Counted from the first letter of the stretch, positions 46,402 to 55,658 are shown. The stretch: DNA of 64,000 nt from Desulfobotulus alkaliphilus (GCF_007830435.1 NZ_VLLC01000015.1:25490-89489); one strand, 5' to 3'. Translations and numbers: made by a program. The notes: generated by a model from the sequence alone, not told the origin.

Positions 46402-46749
46402 GTAATTATTCAGCACAGTTTTTTAAATTCCATACCTGCAAGACAGATGCACAGGCCCCAGGCTATTTGCCCGTGACGCAATCTTATTCTTAGAGCTTCT
46501 TGCCCTGTGCGGAAGCGGAAAAAACCCCCCGCCACAGGCAGGATAAGCTTTTTGATTACCATGGCAGGCCTTGGCACGCTGCCTTTGTGGCGGCTCAGAC
46601 AGTTTGCCGCTTCTTTCGCACAGGCCTGCAAAGCTCTGATCCGAAACGATTGCAATGTCACTTGCAAATAGCCACGGAGCCTTGTAACAGTACGAAGCTG
46701 CTGCAATGACAGCATTGGCAGTTCAGAATAAACTGTGCTGAGCAGTTAC
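46402..46749 (-). mobile_element. Family A nested palindromic repeat, copy A6, inside the trp operon
   Basis: Reverse-orientation 348-bp copy with module M1 (46483-46638). Ends GTAATTATTCAGCACAG and CTGTGCTGAGCAGTTAC. Flanks are TCCTATAT (46394-46401) and TCATATAT (46750-46757), an 8-bp duplication with one change. It separates trpF from trpB by nearly 500 bases in an otherwise tightly packed operon. Confidence 0.92.
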
Positions 46750-46865
46750 TCATATATACGGTTTAACAAGAGGCATCATGACTGTTTGTATGCGGCCTTG
46801 CCATGGTTTCCGATTCGGTCACGAACCAGCAGAATACCTCTGTACCTGTTTGACAGATTTGATTC

Positions 46866-47492
46866 TTAGACCGGGCTTGTACGAACAGCTTCCACAAAGC
46901 TCTTTATTTTTTCATGATCCTTGATGCCGGGCGAAGATTCCACGCCGGAGCTGACATCCACGCCAAAGGGCTTTGCCTTGATGAGGGCCTCTTTTACATT
47001 GTCCGGGTTGAGGCCACCGGCAAGCAGGGCCGGATACTTCTGGCAGAAATCCTTTGCCGCTGCCCAGTCCCAGCTTTTGGCGTTACCGCCGGGCATGGTT
47101 CCTGCGGCCGCTTCCACAAGAAAACGGTCTGCGGAATACCGGGGGGCCGAGGCTGTGGAAGGCTCCTGATGCAGATAAAGTCCCTTGATGAGAAAAAAGC
47201 CTTCTTCCATGATGCGTGCCGCAAGTTCGGGGCTTTCCCTGCCGTGGAGCTGGATGCCCCGGCATCCGGCTTCTTTTGCGGTGCGGATGGCCGTTTCCGC
47301 ATCGGGGTTCACCATTACGGCCACGGTGAGGATGTCCGGAGAAACCGCATCCGTGATCTGCCTTGCGGTTTTCACATCAAGATGCCTCGGGCTTTTGGGG
47401 AAAAAGACGCAGCCAATGGCATCCACGCGAAGGGCTGAGCAGAAACGGGCCGTATCCGGGTGGGTAATGCCGCAGATCTTGATGAAGGTCAT
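46866..47492 (-). CDS. trpF: Phosphoribosylanthranilate isomerase
   Basis: Third pathway enzyme acting on phosphoribosylanthranilate. 208 residues, TIM barrel with the N-terminal KICGITHPDTA (catalytic Cys), QLHGRE, the Asp loop and the terminal phosphate site GVDVSSGVESSPGIKD. It overlaps trpC by four bases. After its stop come 116 bases, then repeat A6. Confidence 0.96.
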   Translation of the reverse strand: MTFIKICGITHPDTARFCSALRVDAIGCVFFPKSPRHLDVKTARQITDAVSPDILTVAVMVNPDAETAIRTAKEAGCRGIQLHGRESPELAARIMEEGFFLIKGLYLHQEPSTASAPRYSADRFLVEAAAGTMPGGNAKSWDWAAAKDFCQKYPALLAGGLNPDNVKEALIKAKPFGVDVSSGVESSPGIKDHEKIKSFVEAVRTSPV

Positions 47493-48301
47493 GGGAGAAC
47501 CCCGCTTTCCACCATGGCCTTCAGGTCTTTTTCCGGATCAGGGCTGCGCACAAGGCTTTCGCCCACAAGAAAGCTGTGCACGCCAAGGTGTCTGGAAACG
47601 GCGATGTCCTCAGGCCCCCGGATGCCGGAAAGGGCTACGGCAATCACCCCTTTGGGCAGAAGGGAAGCCATGCGCGGGGCAAGGCGGATGTCCGTTTCAA
47701 AGGTGGCAAGATCCCTGTTGTTGATGCCCACAAATCTGGCCCCTGCATCCAGTGTCTGAAAAATTTCTTCTTCCCCATGGATTTCGTGCAGCACAGTGAG
47801 ACCCAGCTCAGAAGCCAGATTTGCCAGTTCTTTGTGACGCTTTGGGTCAAGAATCCGGGCAATGAGGAGAATGGCATCTGCTCCCATGGCTGCCGATTCC
47901 AGTACCTGATAGGGCGTGAAAATAAAATCCTTTCTCAGTACGGGAAGAAGGGTTGCCGAGCGGGCTGCCTGCATGTCTTCAAGGCTGCCTCCGAAAAAAT
48001 CCGGCTCCGTGAGCACGGAAAGGGCAGCAGCCCCTCCCTTTTCATAGGCCTTTGCAAGGGATGCAGGATTGAGATCCGGGTTCAGCTCCCCTTTGGAAGG
48101 GGAGCGTCGCTTGATTTCAGCCATGATGGCGGCGGGTTTTTGGGCGTTCTGGTGCAGACCGGCTCCAAAATTCCGGATCATGGGTCTTTGGGAAAGCATG
48201 GCCGATAAAAGGGCTTCCGGCCGCTCCCTTTGGGCCTCATCAATGCGGAGTTTTCGTTTTTCCACGATCTTTTTCAAAATGGAAGTCATCTTATCGGCCA
48301 C
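47489..48301 (-). CDS. trpC: Indole-3-glycerol-phosphate synthase
   Basis: Closes the indole ring. About 270 residues; MAEIKRRSPSKG holds the catalytic Lys and phosphate-binding Ser, VLRKDFIF another catalytic Lys, LHEIHGEEE and GINNRDL complete the barrel. Start overlaps the trpD stop by 11 bases; a start four codons later (MTSIL) is equally possible. Confidence 0.96.
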   Translation of the reverse strand: MADKMTSILKKIVEKRKLRIDEAQRERPEALLSAMLSQRPMIRNFGAGLHQNAQKPAAIMAEIKRRSPSKGELNPDLNPASLAKAYEKGGAAALSVLTEPDFFGGSLEDMQAARSATLLPVLRKDFIFTPYQVLESAAMGADAILLIARILDPKRHKELANLASELGLTVLHEIHGEEEIFQTLDAGARFVGINNRDLATFETDIRLAPRMASLLPKGVIAVALSGIRGPEDIAVSRHLGVHSFLVGESLVRSPDPEKDLKAMVESGVLP

Positions 48302-49319
48302 CGGCGGCCTCCCGGGTAAATTGAATCAGGGCCTCCAGTTTTGCCATGGCAGCGCCGGAATCAATGGCTTCCCCGGCAAGGAGGATGCCCTCTTTGATGT
48401 CCTTTGCCCTGTCACAGGCCACAAGGGCGGCCGCGCTGTTGATGAGAACAATATTGCGTTTTGCGCCCTTTTCACCGGAGAGAATGGCCCGGGTGATGGC
48501 CGCATTGTTTGTCGCGTCCCCGCCTTTCAGGTCTTCAGGATCGGCGGGTTCGCCAAAATATATTTCCGGATAAAGATCATAGGTTTTCAGCCTGCCATCG
48601 GCTGCCTCCGTCACCCTTGTGGGAGCGCAGACGGATATTTCATCCAGCCCGTCATGGCCGTGCACCACAAAGGCTTTGCGGGTACCCAGATCCAGCAGGG
48701 CCTGTCCCATGCTTTCCGTAAGATCCGGTTTGAATACACCGATCACCTGACAGGATGCCGCCGCAGGATTGGCCATGGGACCGATGGCATTGAAGAGGGT
48801 ACGGATACCAAGGGCTTTTCTGGCAGGCCCTGCATGGCGGACGGCGGCATGGAAGTTGGGGGCAAAGAGAAAGCCTATCTTGATTTCAAAGAGGGCTTCT
48901 TCCACGGCTTCCGCAGGGATATCCAGCCGCACACCGAGGGTTTCCAGAACGTCGGCACTGCCGCATTGGCTGGAGACGGACCGGTTGCCGTGTTTGGCCA
49001 CAACAGCTCCGCAGCCTGCTACCACAAAGGCCGCTGTGGTGGAAATGTTGAAGGTGTCAGCACCGTCTCCACCCGTACCGCAGGTATCCACCGTAAGGCT
49101 GGCCGGAGTCTGGATGCGCTGCATGTTACGGCGCAGCACACGGGCCGCACCGGTCAGTTCGCTGGCGCTTTCGCCCTTTACCGCAAGGGCGGCAAGAAAA
49201 CCGGCCACCGTGGCAGGATCGGTTTCTCCCGTAAAAATGGCATCCATGGCCTCGCCGCATTCCTGTTCCGTGAGATCTTCATGGCGGATGATTTTTTCCA
49301 TAAGCTTTCTGAACAGCAT
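48291..49319 (-). CDS. trpD: Anthranilate phosphoribosyltransferase
   Basis: Adds phosphoribosyl to anthranilate. 342 residues; the PRPP loop DTCGTGGDGADTFNIST, KHGNRSVSSQCGSADVLE and FAPNFHAAVRHAGPAR are intact. It is a stand-alone TrpD, not fused to TrpG. Eleven bases after trpG. Confidence 0.97.
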   Translation of the reverse strand: MLFRKLMEKIIRHEDLTEQECGEAMDAIFTGETDPATVAGFLAALAVKGESASELTGAARVLRRNMQRIQTPASLTVDTCGTGGDGADTFNISTTAAFVVAGCGAVVAKHGNRSVSSQCGSADVLETLGVRLDIPAEAVEEALFEIKIGFLFAPNFHAAVRHAGPARKALGIRTLFNAIGPMANPAAASCQVIGVFKPDLTESMGQALLDLGTRKAFVVHGHDGLDEISVCAPTRVTEAADGRLKTYDLYPEIYFGEPADPEDLKGGDATNNAAITRAILSGEKGAKRNIVLINSAAALVACDRAKDIKEGILLAGEAIDSGAAMAKLEALIQFTREAAGGR

Positions 49320-49329
49320 GATTCACTCC

Positions 49330-49932
49330 TTATATCTGGCCTGATACATGACCTGCGGCCTGATCCAGAAAATTACGAAGAAAGCGTTTGCCCATGGGCG
49401 TCATGATGGATTCGGGATGAAACTGTATCCCTTCGGTGGGGTGTTCCCGATGGCGGAGCCCCATGATTTCTCCATCTTCTGCGCGGGCTGTGATTTCAAG
49501 GCAAAAGGGAAGGCTTTCTTCCCGTACGGCCAGAGAGTGGTAACGCATGGCTTTAAAGGGTCGGGTGACTCCGGCAAAAACACCTTTGCCATCGGCTGTA
49601 ATTTCTGAAACCTTACCATGCATGAGCCGCTTTGCATGGACAACATCCGCATGAAATACCCTGGCAATGCTCTGATGCCCTAAACATACGCCGAGTATGG
49701 GTTTTTTTCCGGAAAAGCAGCGGATAAAATCCATGGAACCTCCTGCATTTTCAGGTCGTCCCGGTCCGGGAGAAATAACAAGGCCGTCAATACCCATATT
49801 TTCAATTTCTTCGGCTGTTATATTGTTGTTTCTGAAGGTGACAACCTCAGCACCCAGCTCTTCAAAATACTGCACCAGATTGAAGGTGAAGGAATCAAAA
49901 TTATCCACCATGAGAATCCGGGTTTTTTCCAT
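49330..49932 (-). CDS. trpG: Anthranilate synthase glutaminase subunit
   Basis: Class I glutamine amidotransferase, 200 residues, giving ammonia to TrpE. Catalytic Cys in LGVCLGHQ, His/Glu in IQFHPES; SPGPGRP oxyanion loop. AAGGAG precedes ATG. It may also serve PabB if one exists elsewhere; none is in the window. Confidence 0.96.
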   Translation of the reverse strand: MEKTRILMVDNFDSFTFNLVQYFEELGAEVVTFRNNNITAEEIENMGIDGLVISPGPGRPENAGGSMDFIRCFSGKKPILGVCLGHQSIARVFHADVVHAKRLMHGKVSEITADGKGVFAGVTRPFKAMRYHSLAVREESLPFCLEITARAEDGEIMGLRHREHPTEGIQFHPESIMTPMGKRFLRNFLDQAAGHVSGQI

Positions 49933-49943
49933 GATTCTTCTCC

Positions 49944-51431
49944 TTATAGGGGCTTGGGGCCTTTAAGCATGGCAAGGGCCGTCTGTAGGGCTCTTGCCTT
50001 GTTCAGGGTTTCCTGTCTTTCGGTTTCAGGGTCCGAGTCCGCCACAATTCCGGCACCAGAGCGTACGGTGAGGGTTTCACCACGGATGATGGCAGTGCGG
50101 ATAACAATGGCCAGATCCATGTTGCCGTTGAAGCTGAAATACCCGACAGCTCCGCCATAGGCGTCTCTGGGCTGGTCTTCATTTTCCGCTATGATTTCCA
50201 TGGCCCGGATTTTTGGGGCTCCGGAAAGGGTACCGGCGGGGAAGGTAGCTGCCACAAGATCTAAGGCATCCAGTTCCGGCTTGAGTTGGGCTGTGATGTT
50301 GGAAACCAGATGCATGACGTGGGAGTAACGCTCCACCATCATGAGGTCTGTCACCTGAACCGAGCCCGTTCGGGCAATGCGGCCAAGATCGTTGCGGCCA
50401 AGATCCACCAGCATGAGGTGTTCCGCCTTTTCCTTTTCATCCTTTAGCAGGTCATCGGCAAGGCGACGGTCTTCGGCAGGGCTTACGCCCCTTGGCCGGG
50501 TGCCTGCGATGGGCCGTAATGTGGCAAGGCCTTCTTCAAGGCGAACCATGGTTTCCGGGGAAGAGCCCACAAGGGTCTGACCTCCGGCCCTCAGAAAAAA
50601 AAGATAGGGTGATGGATTGGTGTATCGCACAGCCCTGTACAGGGCCACGGGATCATCGGGAGCCGGTCCTTCAAAGGACTGGGAGATGACGGCCTGAATG
50701 ATATCACCTTCCATGATATGATTTTTTACCCTTTCCACCCGGTTGCGGAAAACCTCCGGCGGGGTCATGGGCTGGAGAACCGTAGCCGGTCCCTGAAGGA
50801 TTGGTTCTTCCGGGGCGGGTTTTCTGACGGTTTCAAGGAGGGTCTCCAGTCTGGCTTCCGCTGTGGTATAGGCACTGTCCGCACTGGCTCCGTCCTCCAA
50901 AAAAGCAAGGCAGATGCAGGTCAGGGTGTGGCGGTGGTTGTCAAAGACCATAAGGGGGTCGGGAATGAGAAATACCCCCAGCGGCCTTGATGGGGGAAGA
51001 CTGTGGGGAATCTTTTCAAAGCTGCTCACCGCCTCATAGCTGAGATAGCCCACAAGGCCACCGGGGAAGGGGGGCAGGTCTTCCAGCTCCGCCAGTCTGT
51101 AACGCTGGAGAATCTGCCTCAGGGCAGGGGTGAAATCACCCTTGTGGGGCAGGGTTTCCGTGGCACCGGGACCGTGCTTTTCAATGTGGTCCTGATAAAT
51201 TCTGATTTCAGACCTAAAACTTGTGCCAAGGAAGCTGTACCTTGCCCAGCGCTCGCCGCCTTCCACGGATTCAAACAGAAAGATGGGATCCTGGGAATTG
51301 TGAAAGCGGCGCAGCATGGAAACGGGCGTTTCACTGTCCGCAAGGATACGGGCGCACAAAGGGATGACATTGCATCCCGCTCTGGCTTTTTCGTTGAAAA
51401 AGGCTTTTTCCGGAAAGCGTTTGAGGAGCAT
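49944..51431 (-). CDS. trpE: Anthranilate synthase component I
   Basis: Converts chorismate to anthranilate, first step of tryptophan synthesis. 495 residues. The N-terminal ESVEGGERWARYSFLG region and PSPYLFFL relate to tryptophan feedback binding; GSSPETMVRL, PIAGTRPRG, DLGRNDLGR and TFPAGTLSGAPK form the catalytic core. First gene of the operon, preceded by a leader peptide and terminator. Confidence 0.97.
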   Translation of the reverse strand: MLLKRFPEKAFFNEKARAGCNVIPLCARILADSETPVSMLRRFHNSQDPIFLFESVEGGERWARYSFLGTSFRSEIRIYQDHIEKHGPGATETLPHKGDFTPALRQILQRYRLAELEDLPPFPGGLVGYLSYEAVSSFEKIPHSLPPSRPLGVFLIPDPLMVFDNHRHTLTCICLAFLEDGASADSAYTTAEARLETLLETVRKPAPEEPILQGPATVLQPMTPPEVFRNRVERVKNHIMEGDIIQAVISQSFEGPAPDDPVALYRAVRYTNPSPYLFFLRAGGQTLVGSSPETMVRLEEGLATLRPIAGTRPRGVSPAEDRRLADDLLKDEKEKAEHLMLVDLGRNDLGRIARTGSVQVTDLMMVERYSHVMHLVSNITAQLKPELDALDLVAATFPAGTLSGAPKIRAMEIIAENEDQPRDAYGGAVGYFSFNGNMDLAIVIRTAIIRGETLTVRSGAGIVADSDPETERQETLNKARALQTALAMLKGPKPL

Positions 51432-51511
51432 GGCGTATTCTGTCCTTTATGGGATGAAAAAATTAGGGTTCATCCGGCCCGGATCATTCCATGTCCAGGC
51501 CTTTAAACGAC

Positions 51512-51538
51512 AAAAGGGCTGCGGAAGATCCGCAGCCC
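51512..51538 (-). terminator. trp attenuator terminator
   Basis: On the minus strand GGGCTGCGGA and TCCGCAGCCC pair around three bases and are followed by TTTTG. It lies between the leader peptide and trpE, 80 bases before the gene. Upstream, hairpins around the Trp codons (GGTGGCCCG with CGGGCACC) and at about 51565-51600 can form alternative pairings, as expected for attenuation. Confidence 0.75.
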
Positions 51539-51608
51539 CTGATACCTTTGATATAAATCTCTCATGGCCTGCGGTGTCATGGGACACCCACGGGCCGTCT
51601 GATGCTTG

Positions 51609-51716
51609 TCAGCCTGTGCCGTGGTGCCCGAAGGATACGGGCCACCACCAGAGAATGGATATATTTTTTTCTGTGCAGAGGCTTCTCAATGCTTTTTCCT
51701 TTTTCTGGCTGTTCAT
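51609..51716 (-). CDS. trpL: trp leader peptide with three tandem Trp codons
   Basis: A 35-codon frame from ATG 51716 to TGA 51609 holds three consecutive TGG codons at residues 23-25. Ribosome stalling there when Trp-tRNA is scarce would free trpE transcription from the attenuator. A TTG at 51689 with AGGA seven bases upstream may be the real start, giving 26 residues, as the ATG has only a poor ribosome site. It lies just downstream of a good promoter and within 200 bases of trpE. Confidence 0.8.
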   Translation of the reverse strand: MNSQKKEKALRSLCTEKNISILWWWPVSFGHHGTG

Positions 51717-51756
51717 CCTGTTTTTCTTGTTTCTATTGGCAGAAACACTTGATCAG

Positions 51757-51785
51757 ATAAAAGCACATGCAAAAAAGTGTGTCAA
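51757..51785 (-). promoter_or_regulatory. trp operon sigma-70 promoter
   Basis: On the minus strand TTGACA (perfect -35), 17-bp spacer, TTTTAT -10 (4 of 6). Start of transcription near 51750, about 35 bases before the leader peptide ATG. CTTGATCAG just downstream is a small palindrome that could be an operator, with no firm support. Confidence 0.7.
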
Positions 51786-51880
51786 GTTTTTTTCCGGGCT
51801 TCAAAATATTAATGGGTTGTTACGGAGAAAAAAGCTGGGAGCTGCTTAGGATTGTTAAGTGTGTGGACCGTATTTTATGC

Positions 51881-52626
51881 TTAATTTTTAATGCCATAAC
51901 TTTCCATAATTTGATCGTATATACCATTTTTGCGTATTTCCTGCAGTCCTTTGTTAAAGGCTGAAATGATTTCTTTATGCCTTGGATTTTTCAGGCCTGA
52001 GGCCACATAAAAAGAGGGTTTTGGGAAATGGCATTTCGGGTAAAGGATATCTCTTTCAACAGATCCGGATTTTCCTGGGCAAGACGGACACGTGCAACAA
52101 TTTCATCCTCAAGGGTCAGGTCAATGCGGTTGGCAAGGAGTTTTCTGACATTACTGATGAGATCATTGGCAACATCCCGTTCAAAGTGGGTGGCTTGCAA
52201 AAAAGCATCTCCGTACCCATATCCGCGTATGGTTCCTACGGTTTTATCTTTAAGACTGTTCAAATCAGAGTATTCAAATGGATCATCTTTTTTCTTAATG
52301 AACTTAATCTGATTGACCGCATAGGGTTCACTGAAATGAAGATATTTTTTTCTTTCATCTGTCATCCAGGTCGGGGGTAAAATATCATAAGTCCCTTCTT
52401 TGACCCCATGTTCTGCTCTGGCCCATGGAACGTATTCCATTGTAACGGTGTACCCTTGGGTTTTAAAAGCTGCACGGATAATTTCAAGGCTTAAGCCCTC
52501 TTTGGGGTGCTGGGGGTCAACAAAGGGTGGCTAGGGATCTGCCGCTGCAACCAGCACCTTTTCTGCATAGACTGGCCCGGAATAAAAAAACAGTACCGCA
52601 ATAAAAAGGACTAAAAATTTTTTCAT
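51881..52626 (-). pseudogene. Broken amino-acid-type periplasmic binding protein (SBP family 3)
   Basis: Read as one gene it gives a signal peptide (MKKFLVLFIAVLFFYSG), then VLVAAADP-stop-PPFVDP, and a family 3 binding domain. Two lesions are visible. Codon 32 is TAG (52531-52533), where relatives have Trp, so TGG probably became TAG. Near 52010-52030 the frame shifts by one base in an A/C/T-rich run, after which the C-terminal FYVASGLKNPRHKEIISAF and QIMESYGIKN continue in another frame. Both defects would stop a functional protein. No transporter partners adjoin it. Confidence 0.88.
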
Positions 52627-53141
52627 GATAAGCCTCCTTTTTTATGGTTTATATTTGATACTCTCCCTGCTGGTTCCCAGGAAGAATTATAAAACAGCGC
52701 TTCACCGGTGTCATTTTTTCCTGCTGGTTCTGGATACTGCTGAATATGTGGCATAAATGGGAATTTTTTTAGTCTGTACAGCCAAGACAGCAGAGGGCAG
52801 TTTGCTTGTGTCCAGGGAAATAAGATCTGATTGTCTGGATCATCACTTAAGATTATAAATATGGGAGAGCTAATGGAGGAAATTTGATGCAATAAGCTTT
52901 AAAAATCATTATTTTATATATAATACCATGCTGGTATGGGGAATGGCAAGTCTTGATTTTTTGTTAAAACTTTTTTATTGAATTAAGAATAATTATTAAT
53001 TTGAATTATTATTGTATTCTGCCTATTATAAACCAGCATAAGGGCCTGGTCCTGTTAAAACCATCGGGGGGTTTGAAACAGGAGATTGCGATCCAGCCAA
53101 ACTGCATGTGTTCCTTAGAAAAAACTCCTTGACCGCTTACA
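52627..53141. other. AT-rich gene-free stretch
   Basis: About 500 bases with no credible gene. The part from about 52900 to 53040 is strongly AT-rich (TAATTATTAATTTGAATTAT), unlike flanking DNA, and might hold promoters for unseen transcripts or be remnant DNA. No known RNA motif recognised. Confidence 0.4.
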
Positions 53142-53182
53142 ACAGGAAAGGCCGGGTAGTATAACTACCCGGCCTTTCCTGT
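53142..53182 (-). terminator. Large hairpin after the YqiK-like gene
   Basis: Perfect 19-bp stem with a 3-base loop (ACAGGAAAGGCCGGGTAGT and its complement), 39 bases past the stop of the minus-strand flotillin gene. No long T-run follows, so its role as terminator rests on strength and position. Confidence 0.6.
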
Positions 53183-53220
53183 GTGAAAAGAAAGAGATGG
53201 CCCCCTTTGGCAGCTAAACT

Positions 53221-54942
53221 TTAAGCCTCGGGAGAGGATTTTTTCAAGGACTCCGTGAGTCCGTTAATGTCACCGGGTTTAATGCCTATTTCCGAAAGCA
53301 GGGAATCCAGAATGGGTGCCTGGGCACGGTAGCGCAGGGCACTGTTCACCACCTGATCCGAAAGGGAAGCACTGCCCTTTTCCGCGTTTTCTCCTTCTTT
53401 ACCACTGCCGCCAAGGCCATTGACCTGAAGAATACGGATATCACTGATCTGCTCCATGGGTTTAACACTCTGGGCAATGATTTCCGGAAGGTTGTTGATC
53501 AGGGCAAGGCGTACTTCCATGGCCACCTGTTCCGGAGAAAGAAGATTGGCAGCCGTGTTCAGGGCTTTCTTACCTTCGGCTTCTACTGCATATTTCCGCT
53601 CTGCGGCATCGGCCAGAAGCATTTCCGCATCCGCCTTGCCTTTGGCTTCCAGACGCTCTTTATCCGCATGGCCCTGGGCAGCAAGACGCAGGGCTTCGGC
53701 CTGATCCGTAGCGGCTTTTTTCTCCGCTTCTGCGGCAACGGTCAGCTGGATGGCATCCTTTTCCGCTTTCTGCCTTGCCAGAACCAGCTCCACCTGCTTT
53801 TCCCTCTCTGCCCTTTCCGTATCCCGGACAGTGATAACACCTTCTTCTTCCTTGACCGCTTTGGCTCTGGCGCGGTCGGCTTCGGCTTTTGCTTCGGATT
53901 CTTCTCTGGATTTTTCCGCTACGGCAATGGCTTTTTCCTGCTCTGCCAGCTCTATGGCCTTGCGCCTTTCAATCTCAGCCTGTTCGACGGCACGGGATTT
54001 GGCAATCTCCATTTCTTTGATGGACCGGTCCTTCTGGATTTTTTCGTTCTCCGTATCCCTTTCCGAAGCAATTTTTTTCAAGTCGATTTCCCGCTGGGAA
54101 GCAATGCGGGCTTCCTGGGCTTCCCTTTCCTTTTCCGCCTGTTCCCTTGCGATTTCTGCAGCCTGGGAAGCACGGCGGATGGAGATTTCCCTTTCCTGCT
54201 CCAGCCTTGCATATTCCTCTTCCCTTGATATTTCGAATCTGGCCCTTTCTGCCTCAAGGTTTTTATGGCGGATGGCAAGGTCCGTTTCCTGCTCAATGTC
54301 ATTGCGTTTTTTACGGCGGGATTCAATGGCTTCGGTCAGTTTGGTAAGACCTTCGGCATCAAAGGCATTCTGGGCATTGAAATGTTCAAATGCGGTCTGA
54401 TCCAGCCCCGTAAGGGAGACGGATTCCAGCTCAAGGCCGTTTTTTAAAAGGTCTTCGGAAACAACCTGCTGCACCTTCTGAACAAAATCCACCCGTTTTT
54501 CGTGAAGCTCTTCCATGGCCATTTCTGCGGCAACGGCCCTCAAGGCATCCACAAACTTACCTTCCACAAGTTCCTTAAGTTCCGAAGGATTCATGGTTTT
54601 AAGGCCAAGGGTCTGGGCGGCATTGGCAATGGAGTCTGCAATGGGTTTGACACGCACATAGAATTCCGCAGCCACATCCACCCGCATCCTGTCCCTTGTG
54701 ATCAGGGCCTGCTCACCGGTTCTGCGGACTTCAAGGCGCAGGGTGTTCATGTTTACGGGAATGATTTCATGGAGTACGGGCAGCACCATGGCGCCACCAT
54801 CCATGATCACCTTTTCTCCGCCAAAACCCGTGCGCACAAAAGAGACTTCCTTGGTAGCTCTTTTGTAAAGACGGGCAAGGATGATCAGAAGGATAAAAAA
54901 AACGGTGACAAGAACACCGGCGAAGAATAGCAGTTCATTCAT
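53221..54942 (-). CDS. yqiK: Flotillin-like SPFH protein (YqiK family)
   Basis: 573-residue membrane scaffold: one N-terminal membrane segment (5-27), SPFH/band 7 domain (about 30-200), a very long charged coiled coil (about 205-465, Glu/Ala/Arg/Lys rich) and a C-terminal flotillin tail. Such proteins assemble at the inner membrane and help stress and lipid-domain functions. Part of the PspA-YqiJ-YqiK group here. Confidence 0.92.
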   Translation of the reverse strand: MNELLFFAGVLVTVFFILLIILARLYKRATKEVSFVRTGFGGEKVIMDGGAMVLPVLHEIIPVNMNTLRLEVRRTGEQALITRDRMRVDVAAEFYVRVKPIADSIANAAQTLGLKTMNPSELKELVEGKFVDALRAVAAEMAMEELHEKRVDFVQKVQQVVSEDLLKNGLELESVSLTGLDQTAFEHFNAQNAFDAEGLTKLTEAIESRRKKRNDIEQETDLAIRHKNLEAERARFEISREEEYARLEQEREISIRRASQAAEIAREQAEKEREAQEARIASQREIDLKKIASERDTENEKIQKDRSIKEMEIAKSRAVEQAEIERRKAIELAEQEKAIAVAEKSREESEAKAEADRARAKAVKEEEGVITVRDTERAEREKQVELVLARQKAEKDAIQLTVAAEAEKKAATDQAEALRLAAQGHADKERLEAKGKADAEMLLADAAERKYAVEAEGKKALNTAANLLSPEQVAMEVRLALINNLPEIIAQSVKPMEQISDIRILQVNGLGGSGKEGENAEKGSASLSDQVVNSALRYRAQAPILDSLLSEIGIKPGDINGLTESLKKSSPEA

Positions 54943-55004
54943 GGACGCACTCCTTTCATCTGGGTAAAAAAAGAGATATTGCTGACAATAATGGGATTAA
55001 GTCA

Positions 55005-55658
55005 TCAGGGAGGATCGGAAAGAAAAGGGCTGGGACTTCTGATGGCTTTATAGATGTGGTTTTCCATGGCAACCAGAAGAACGGCATCCCCTGTTTTAAA
55101 AACCGTATCTTCTGCATCAGGTTCCACAAGAAAATAATGGGTTTTTCCATGGGCATCCTTTGCTTTTCCTTCTGCAGGACTGCCCTTGCTGGCCGTGCCC
55201 AGAGTGATGAGGGCCATCTGGCCGACGAGACTTGTACGGGCGACAGCCATGGTTTCATCCTTTGGGAGGATGCGGTGTAAAAAACCACCAAAAAAACGGG
55301 TCAGCCAGAGACTGACAAAAAACACAAAAATGGCCGGAAGCCATCCCGGAAGATAGTGTCCGGAGATGGAATGGAAAGCTGCCTGAAACATCAGGCCTGC
55401 GCTTCCGAAACTAGCCAGAAAAATTACGAGCAGCATCAGTACCGGCACTTTGCCGATGCGAAGCCAGCCCATGAATTTTCCAAGACTGCCGTCAAAGCCG
55501 CCCGCATCCGCATTTATTTCAGGAAGCAGACTGTCTACCACGGATGAACCGCCCACACCTGAAATCATGGCCAGTACTTCCAGAAGCCCTATGAGAAGCA
55601 TGATGCCAAGGGCTGTGGTAAAAATCAGGTTTTCACTGACTGTAAGAAGTTCCCACAT
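55005..55658 (-). CDS. yqiJ: YqiJ-type NfeD/OB-fold membrane protein
   Basis: 217-residue membrane protein with about four hydrophobic segments and a C-terminal OB-like beta domain (SLVGQMALITLG to AVLLVAMENHIY). It matches YqiJ, partner of YqiK, analogous to NfeD with flotillin. Stop to yqiK start gap is 62 bases, and its start shares one base with the PspA gene end. Confidence 0.88.
   Translation of the reverse strand: MWELLTVSENLIFTTALGIMLLIGLLEVLAMISGVGGSSVVDSLLPEINADAGGFDGSLGKFMGWLRIGKVPVLMLLVIFLASFGSAGLMFQAAFHSISGHYLPGWLPAIFVFFVSLWLTRFFGGFLHRILPKDETMAVARTSLVGQMALITLGTASKGSPAEGKAKDAHGKTHYFLVEPDAEDTVFKTGDAVLLVAMENHIYKAIRSPSPFLSDPP

Noticed and set aside
45196..46476. 426-codon plus-strand frame opposite trpB
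   Set aside because: Antisense shadow of a strongly conserved gene; runs into repeat A6; composition follows trpB codon bias.
48069..49406. 445-codon plus-strand frame opposite trpD/trpC
   Set aside because: Antisense shadow in high-GC coding DNA; no ribosome site and no protein-like features.
52531..52533. TAG in the binding protein as a pyrrolysine codon
   Set aside because: Family members have Trp at this place (TGG to TAG is one base), and a separate frameshift shows the gene is decaying.
52623..52892. 89-codon minus-strand frame upstream of the broken binding protein
   Set aside because: No ribosome site or protein-like pattern; likely leader or intergenic DNA.
53668..54400. Long plus-strand frames opposite the flotillin-like gene rich in Phe or Ser
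   Set aside because: Low-complexity shadows of the Glu/Ala/Arg coiled coil on the other strand.
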